A stretch of 64,000 nt of DNA from Martinezella lusitana (GTDB lineage Bacteria > Pseudomonadota > Alphaproteobacteria > Rhizobiales > Rhizobiaceae), in assembly GCF_900094565.1 (NCBI RefSeq), contig NZ_FMAF01000002.1:434001-498000 (forward strand). Reading direction: 5' to 3'. The stretch's first letter is position 1. Every line of letters starts with the position of its first letter. Of the stretch, positions 59,063 through 64,000 are shown one piece after another. The position numbers and the translations under genes were made by a program. Below the pieces are notes generated by a model. That model was not told the DNA's origin. It searched no databases and worked only from the letters and a program-made list of their open reading frames with translations.

Positions 59063-59229
59063 CATCCACCTCTTTGCTGTGGATGTTGAATCAGCTTCGC
59101 CGCGCCGCGTCACCTCACAATCGATTCATCGATCGCAGGACCTGCTCTAGCCGGCCGTCCACCTGCACAATCGTCGCAGCCGGCATTTGTCTGTTCAGGT
59201 TGATGTGCTGAGTGTGATAGGTTGCAGGG

Positions 59230-59763
59230 ATGGACGCAACGGGCGAGACGATGTCTGCAAGGCCTCGGATGGTGACACCGTATATGCCGCATCCCGCGCT
59301 GCCGGGTGCGGATTGGGCGGATTGCTATGAGCTGCAGGTCGCGAGATCGGATTTTACGGCAATTACGGCTGCGCATGCCATGCTTGGCCGGTTTCCGCTG
59401 TGGGTGCGGCTATTGGTGCGGCTGCGCGACGCCGTGACTGGTCTATTCGGATTGAGATCCAGCCGTAGCCTGGTGGCGGATGAGCTGGAAACGATCGGTT
59501 TCTTTCCGGTCGTCAGCAAGTCGGACAATCAAGTCGTTCTGGGGTTCGACGATCGCCACCTCGATTTTCGTGTCGTCATCGACGTGCGGCACGACGACCA
59601 GGGGCGTCGGCTGGTCGATGCGACGACACTGGTCAGGCGAAAGATATGGCTCGGGCGGATCTATATAGCGCTGATTACACCATTCCACCGGCTGATCGTC
59701 ATAACAATGCTCGCCAATTTCGGCAAACGGATGAGCGCGGTCAGTTTACTGCCGTTACCGTGA
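59230..59763 (+). CDS. DUF2867 domain-containing protein
   Basis: The product has 177 residues and fits the DUF2867 family: ADWADCYELQVARSDFTAITAAHAMLGRFPLWVRLLVRLRDAVTGLFGL, then GFFPVVSKSDNQVVLGFDDRHLDFRVVIDV, a pattern also seen in SRPBCC-like proteins. A single hydrophobic region near the middle and one near the C-terminus may be membrane-associated. The function is unknown. A downstream ATG at 59251 or 59272 could be the real start. Its last 23 bp overlap the convergent TraB/GumN gene. Confidence 0.8.
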   Translation: MDATGETMSARPRMVTPYMPHPALPGADWADCYELQVARSDFTAITAAHAMLGRFPLWVRLLVRLRDAVTGLFGLRSSRSLVADELETIGFFPVVSKSDNQVVLGFDDRHLDFRVVIDVRHDDQGRRLVDATTLVRRKIWLGRIYIALITPFHRLIVITMLANFGKRMSAVSLLPLP

Positions 59764-60832
59764 AGCCCTGCTTGCGCAGCAGCGCCACCAAGCCCTGGTC
59801 GCCGGCCAGATGCAGCGCGCCGACGGCGATGAAGGCGTTGCCCTTGTCGAGGATCGGTGCGGAGCGTTCGGCCATCACCTTGTTGCGATCGAGGATGATG
59901 CGCTGCTCGAAGGCCGCCGTGTCGTCGTCGGAGATGTTCTGGTCCGGCTCGATTACCTTCAGCATCGGGATCATCGCGCCGATATTGCCGGCACGATAGA
60001 GATCGGTCATCGTTTCGTTGACGTCGTTGATCTTGTCGCCGAGTTCGAGCGTCTGGATCAGCGACTTCAGATGCAGCGCGATCGGCAGATCGCTCATGGC
60101 CTTGGCCTGCTCGGCCAGCGTCTCCAGGCCCTTGACCTGCTTGCCCTCGGCGGCGGCGTCGCTTGCCAGCTTCTGGTCGAGGAATTTCGCGCCGGCGGTC
60201 TTGCGGTGGATTTCGCAGCCGGTCATCTCGAAAGAGCTCGAAATCAGCCAGGGTTGCATGCGGGAGACAGCGGCAAGCGCAATGCCGCGCGCCTTCAGTC
60301 CCGCTTCGAGCTTGGCGTTATCTTCGGGCGACAGATGCTGGCTGATGGTCGAGCCGTCGGTGAGCATCGTCAGCGACGGATTGGCGAAGAGGGCCGCGGC
60401 TGCCCTCTTGTCATCGAGAATTTCGTCGGATTCGACGACGATCGTATCGGCGGCCGCTACGGCCTCCGGCGCGCCCTTCGGCATGGTGAGCACGCGCGAA
60501 TCCGAGACATGCATGGTGCCGAGCAGCCAGGAAGGCTTCAGGCCTGATTTCTCGATCTTCCAGAAGATGCCCTTGCCGTTTTCCACTTTATCGCCTGCCG
60601 CGATGATGGAGGCATATTTGGCAGGATCGGTTTTCTGCAGCTCCGCCATCAGATCCTTGCCGCCGCAGCTGTCGGACACCGTCTCATCGGCGTGCGCCGA
60701 TTGCAGCGTCAGCATGGTTGCGATCAATATGATCGCCAGCATCAGCGGAAAGGCCGTGGCGAGCCAAAGGAGCATGCCACCGATCGCCGGCGTCGGTGAC
60801 CGCATCGTCCTGGATCCGAGGGCAGAAATCAT
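59741..60832 (-). CDS. TraB/GumN family protein
   Basis: The product has 363 residues. An N-terminal hydrophobic segment (about residues 20-45) ending near AHADE acts as signal or anchor. The TraB/GumN domain opens with GLKPSWLLGTMHVSDSRVLTMPKGAPEAVAAADTIVVESDE and contains the conserved GTMH and VE motifs; the C-terminal AFIAVGALHLAGDQGLVALLRKQGFTV carries the second histidine motif. These are predicted metal-dependent peptidases; the function here is unknown. Confidence 0.89.
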   Translation of the reverse strand: MISALGSRTMRSPTPAIGGMLLWLATAFPLMLAIILIATMLTLQSAHADETVSDSCGGKDLMAELQKTDPAKYASIIAAGDKVENGKGIFWKIEKSGLKPSWLLGTMHVSDSRVLTMPKGAPEAVAAADTIVVESDEILDDKRAAAALFANPSLTMLTDGSTISQHLSPEDNAKLEAGLKARGIALAAVSRMQPWLISSSFEMTGCEIHRKTAGAKFLDQKLASDAAAEGKQVKGLETLAEQAKAMSDLPIALHLKSLIQTLELGDKINDVNETMTDLYRAGNIGAMIPMLKVIEPDQNISDDDTAAFEQRIILDRNKVMAERSAPILDKGNAFIAVGALHLAGDQGLVALLRKQGFTVTAVN

Positions 60833-60962
60833 CTAAACCTTCCGCTGGCAGAGGACATGACTTCTAAAGCTCGAAAGCGGCTTTCGGGAGGCATGTCGAA
60901 ACATGTTTCTGCTCTATCCTTGCGAAACGCATATTCCCTTAACGCAAGGGGTTAATCTTTTC

Positions 60963-61889
60963 TTACGCTCGCGGATGGGCGCGATCGTAGACTTCCAGAA
61001 GCCGTGAGGAATCGACGCCGGTATAGACCTGCGTCGTCGACAGGCTGGCATGGCCGAGCAATTCCTGGATGGTGCGCAGGTCCCCTCCGCCCGCCAGCAG
61101 ATGCGTCGCGAAGGAGTGGCGCAAGGCATGCGGCGTGGCGGTATCGGGCAAGCCGAAGGCGCTGCGCAGTTTCTGCATGCCGTGCTGGATGATGCCCGGC
61201 TGCAGCTTGCCGCCGCGCGCGCCGCGAAAGAGGGGGCCGTCCGCGTCGAGATGATAGGGGCAGAGCGCGCGATAGTGATCGACCGCCTCGACGACGATTG
61301 ATAGTAGCGGCACCAGCCGCGTCTTGTTGCCCTTGCCGGTGATGCGCAGCGCAGTCGCGCCCGGCGGCATATCCTGCGGCTTCAGATCCAGCGCTTCGGA
61401 AATGCGCAGGCCGCAGCCGTAGAGCAGGGTCAGCACGGCCGCATCGCGCGCAGCGATCCATGGCTCCTCATGCAACTGTGCCTCATCGCTGACCACCGTG
61501 ATGGCCTGCGTATCGGAAAGCGGCTTGGGAAGCGATTTCGGCTGTTTCGGCGAGCGCACGGCCGCCGCGCCTGCGGCATTCACCAGGCCTTTCTTTTCGA
61601 GATAGCGCAGCAGCGACCGAAGGCCGGCAAGATTGCGCCCGAGCGAACGGGCGCCGGCCCCTTCTTTTCGGCGCGCGGCGAGAAAACCGCGAAAATCGGC
61701 GGGGCGCAGCGCGTGAATATCCGCGATCGTTGCCGGGCCGCCGAGATGGCCGGTGAGAAAGGTGAGGAATTGCCGCGTGTCGCGCTCGTAGGCATTCAGC
61801 GTGTGGGCGGAGAGCCGCCGCTCCTGACCGAGCGCGTCGAGCCAGCGGCTACGCTCCGCCATCAACCTTGAGTCGGCAATGATCAACAA
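60963..61889 (-). CDS. xerC: Site-specific tyrosine recombinase XerC
   Basis: This 308-residue recombinase resolves chromosome dimers at dif together with XerD. The SAM-like N-terminal domain has RWLDALGQERRLSAHTLNAYERDTRQFL. The catalytic residues are Arg in YGCGLRISEAL, Lys in GKGNKTR, His and Arg in HALRHSFATHLL, His in LGHASLSTT and Tyr in VYTGVD. XerC is favoured over XerD or a phage integrase by length, motif spacing and chromosomal context. The start is uncertain: TTG 61889 or 61886, or ATG 61862 (MAERSRW). Confidence 0.9.
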   Translation of the reverse strand: MLIIADSRLMAERSRWLDALGQERRLSAHTLNAYERDTRQFLTFLTGHLGGPATIADIHALRPADFRGFLAARRKEGAGARSLGRNLAGLRSLLRYLEKKGLVNAAGAAAVRSPKQPKSLPKPLSDTQAITVVSDEAQLHEEPWIAARDAAVLTLLYGCGLRISEALDLKPQDMPPGATALRITGKGNKTRLVPLLSIVVEAVDHYRALCPYHLDADGPLFRGARGGKLQPGIIQHGMQKLRSAFGLPDTATPHALRHSFATHLLAGGGDLRTIQELLGHASLSTTQVYTGVDSSRLLEVYDRAHPRA

Positions 61890-62142
61890 TTCGTTCAGTG
61901 GAAAACCCCTTGAAATTCAAATTCCTTCTGCCACTTTGAATTAGGGAAGGTTATGGAATCACTAACTTTCCCGTTGCACTGCTTGCATTTCCGATGTGCT
62001 GCGGGAGCAACGGCACTCCAAAAAACTGCATATGGGCCGGTTCCTAAATCCCCGATGATTTGGCGGCTATATGCGAGGCGCTTGTCATGCTTCGATCATA
62101 TTCGGTTGCAATAGAATATACCCCAACCATTCAGGATACTTC

Positions 62143-63090
62143 ATGGCACGCCGCGGTTCGATAACTGCATTGGGACAGATTGCAGAAGCGATCGCTTTGG
62201 TGTCGCAGGGTCAGCCGGGACATATTGTCGATATGCTGATCGCCGAACGTGGCGAAAAGATCGTTCGCAATCCGCTCTGGCCGGTCATGCGCCCCTTTCT
62301 CTACACGCTGCTGCGCTACAACAAGGCGATCGAATTCGCCAATGATGTCGCCAAGTTGTCCGGCTTTCAATGCTTCGAATATATGAGCGATCTGCTCCAG
62401 CTCGACATCGACGTCACCCACGCCGATCGCATCCCGGCATCCGGCGGGTTCATTCTCGTCAGCAATCATCCCACCGGCATTGCCGACGGCGTCGCCGTTT
62501 TCGATCTCCTGAAATCGCGCCGGCCTGACATGATGATCTTTGCCAATCGCGATGCCGTCCGCGTCAATCCGCGTTTCGCCGAGATGATCATTCCGGTAGA
62601 ATGGCGAGAGGAGCACAAGAGCAAGCCGAAGACGCGCGAGACACTGCAGCTGACCAATCGCGCCGTCGCCGACGGCAAGGTCACCGTGCTTTTTCCGTCC
62701 GGCCGCATCGCCTATTGGGCGGACGGCAAGCTGAACGAGCGTCCGTGGAAGACATCCGCCGTGGGTCTGGCCCGCAAATACAATCTGCCGATCCTGCCGG
62801 TGCACCTGACGGCGCGCAATTCCGGCCTGTTCTACTGGCTCGCCAGATGGTCGACCGAGCTGCGCGATATGACTGTCTTTCACGAGCTTCTGAACAAGCG
62901 CGGCGACCAGTTCGACTTCCTCGTCGGCAATCTCATTCCCGTCGAGCATCTGGACGGCGACGTCAACGAGGTGACGAAAGCGCTGGAGAAGCACACGGTC
63001 GTCGATCTTGCGGCTGACGGCAATGCGAGGTTCTCGCCGCTCGTTTCGCCCAGGCGGCAGGACGAGGCCTTGGCCGCGCATTCTCTTTAA
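62143..63090 (+). CDS. PlsC-like acyltransferase (lysophospholipid/hemolysin type)
   Basis: The product has 315 residues. The acyltransferase motif I is NHPTGIAD (HxxxxxD-type, GFILVSNHPTGIADGVAVF), motif II is near NRDAVRVNPRF, and motif III is VTVLFPSGRIAYWADGKL. It resembles 1-acyl-glycerol-3-phosphate or ornithine-lipid acyltransferases; the substrate is not certain. The ATG at 62143 fits, with AGGATA upstream. It lies 24 bp before the AAA ATPase gene. The spacer to xerC (253 bp) holds both promoters. Confidence 0.85.
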   Translation: MARRGSITALGQIAEAIALVSQGQPGHIVDMLIAERGEKIVRNPLWPVMRPFLYTLLRYNKAIEFANDVAKLSGFQCFEYMSDLLQLDIDVTHADRIPASGGFILVSNHPTGIADGVAVFDLLKSRRPDMMIFANRDAVRVNPRFAEMIIPVEWREEHKSKPKTRETLQLTNRAVADGKVTVLFPSGRIAYWADGKLNERPWKTSAVGLARKYNLPILPVHLTARNSGLFYWLARWSTELRDMTVFHELLNKRGDQFDFLVGNLIPVEHLDGDVNEVTKALEKHTVVDLAADGNARFSPLVSPRRQDEALAAHSL

Positions 63091-63114
63091 ATCGGGAATC
63101 GGCTAGACCGGGGC

Positions 63115-64000
63115 ATGCAACTTCGCTCGATGTTCGCCCAGAATTACCGCTCTTTGCGTTCGATCCGAATGGATCTCGCTGATGTCAACCTGTTCATCGG
63201 CGAGAATGGCGTCGGCAAATCCAATCTCTATCGTTCGCTGCAGCTCGTACAGGCGGCGGTCCGTGGGCGGCTGGCGCATGAGATTTCCAGCGAGGGCGGC
63301 ATGTTCTCGGCCATGTGGTCGGGCAAGCGGCGCTCGCATGAATCAGCCCGCATCCGCTTCGATGTCGAGCTGCTCGACATGGAGCGGGCAGCGACCTTCC
63401 GCTATTGGATCGAGGCCGGCATGCGGCCGCCGCTTGCCTCTGCCGGCTTTCCATTGGAGCCGCAAGTCAAGGCTGAGGAATTGTCGATCGAAACGGGCCG
63501 GCGGTCGGTAACGATGATGAAGCGCGAAGGACCGGGCATTTCCGTTCGTGGCGAGAATGGCCGCATGCAGGCGCATCCCGAGCAGGCGCTGACATCCGAA
63601 ACGGCGATCGCTCTGCTCGGCGATGCCGGATATTATCCGGAAGTCGGCACGTTCCGACGGGCCGTCGATGCCTGGCGGTTCTACCATGGCTTTCGCACCG
63701 ATCGCGGCTCGCCGCTGCGTGCGCCATGCCTTGCGGTGACTTCTCCGATGTTGGACGAGGACGGCGCCAATATCGCTGCCGTCTTCGCCACGCTTGTTCA
63801 CACGCGCGAAGATACCGTTGAACTCGATCGCGTCATTGCCGCCGCCCTTGGTGGGGCGCGTCTCGTCGTGCCGGAACCGCAGGAGACGGCGGATTTCGGC
63901 CTGATGCTGCCCGAATTCCCGAGGCGCGTCTTTCAGCCGCGCGAATTGTCCGACGGCCAGATCCGTTTCCTCGGCCTGGCGGCTGCGCTGATGTCCTATC
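63115..64000 (+). CDS. AAA family ATPase (COG4637-like), 3' end outside window
   Basis: About 295 N-terminal residues are present and the frame runs off the window. The Walker A motif FIGENGVGKSNLYRSLQ is near residues 29-45, after the opening MQLRSMFAQNYRSLRS, as in AAA_21-type SMC-like ATPases. ELSDGQIRFLGLAAALMS near the window end is the ABC-type signature. The predicted role is unknown. It starts 24 bp after the acyltransferase gene and is probably cotranscribed. Confidence 0.88.
   Translation, partial: MQLRSMFAQNYRSLRSIRMDLADVNLFIGENGVGKSNLYRSLQLVQAAVRGRLAHEISSEGGMFSAMWSGKRRSHESARIRFDVELLDMERAATFRYWIEAGMRPPLASAGFPLEPQVKAEELSIETGRRSVTMMKREGPGISVRGENGRMQAHPEQALTSETAIALLGDAGYYPEVGTFRRAVDAWRFYHGFRTDRGSPLRAPCLAVTSPMLDEDGANIAAVFATLVHTREDTVELDRVIAAALGGARLVVPEPQETADFGLMLPEFPRRVFQPRELSDGQIRFLGLAAALMSY

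Larger units (their letters stand above)
58106..59147 (-). mobile_element. IS630-family insertion sequence, 1042 bp
   Basis: The element is flanked by TA at 58104-58105 and 59148-59149, the TA target duplication of the IS630/Tc1 superfamily. Its ends are GAGCAGATCTTG and, inverted, GAGCAGGTCCTG, matching at 10 of 12 positions. It encodes a DDE transposase in two frames on the minus strand, ending 13 bp from the left end. It appears complete. Confidence 0.9.

Overview
The window is a gene-dense, GC-rich chromosomal segment of an alphaproteobacterium, almost certainly a Rhizobium sensu stricto or a close relative. Several things point there: the mdh-suc-lpdA TCA cluster, a hemC-hemD-mitofilin-hemY cluster divergent from tsaD-gpsA, an Omp19-like lipoprotein, IalB-like, DUF2794 and DUF1223 proteins, and a short palindromic repeat of the type common between rhizobial genes. 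Placement below genus is not possible from the sequence alone. No rRNA, tRNA, CRISPR array or prophage was seen. The only intact mobile element is one IS630-family insertion sequence.

Layout. 1-3.7 kb: the 3' end of acnA, then a DUF1223 secreted protein, a repeat-bearing spacer, a DUF2794 protein and a GNAT acetyltransferase. 3.8-8.7 kb: a Bax-inhibitor-1-like membrane protein and the ybbP-ybbA ABC transporter divergent from tesA. 8.8-14 kb: thpR, a low-molecular-weight protein tyrosine phosphatase, a pterin carbinolamine dehydratase, a YkvA-like protein, an IalB-like protein, rlmN, a small membrane protein and a LysE exporter. 14-20 kb: an SDR enzyme, argG, a MarR regulator divergent from a LysE exporter, and an M3 oligopeptidase. 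20-27 kb: typA, a GNAT enzyme, ppa convergent with yggU-yggT, an MFS exporter followed by a poly-gamma-glutamate-hydrolase-like gene, an amidotransferase and a TerB protein. 27-35.9 kb: the heme cluster on the minus strand and tsaD-gpsA-yciI-EVE-methyltransferase on the plus strand. 36-39.7 kb: sdhCDAB. 39.7-42.4 kb: an orphan nucleotidyltransferase, an Omp19-like lipoprotein and zapE. 42.6-55.1 kb: a collinear TCA and 2-oxoacid-dehydrogenase cluster, mdh-sucC-X-sucD-sucA-X-sucB-X-X-SDR-LysE-lpdA, where X marks small non-TCA genes packed between the enzymes. 55.2-64 kb: an M16 peptidase with the IS630 element at its stop codon, DUF2867, TraB/GumN, xerC, a PlsC-like acyltransferase and a truncated AAA ATPase.

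How the genes work together. Aconitase, succinate dehydrogenase, malate dehydrogenase, succinyl-CoA synthetase and the whole 2-oxoglutarate dehydrogenase complex (E1, E2, E3) lie within 55 kb, so much of the TCA cycle is encoded here. Heme synthesis (HemC, HemD) is next to a membrane-architecture protein (alphaproteobacterial Mic60) and HemY.

The most notable observations are: (1) a poly-gamma-glutamate-hydrolase-type gene behind an exporter; (2) a ppa terminator hairpin that lies inside the convergent yggU coding sequence; (3) an IS630 insertion that uses the TA of a TAG stop codon and restores the stop, with a transposase split by an A7 -1 frameshift site; (4) at least three copies of a rhizobial palindromic repeat whose ends resemble those of the IS630 element; (5) a TCA operon interleaved with small genes of unknown role; (6) a perfect three-unit 27-bp tandem array in a spacer.
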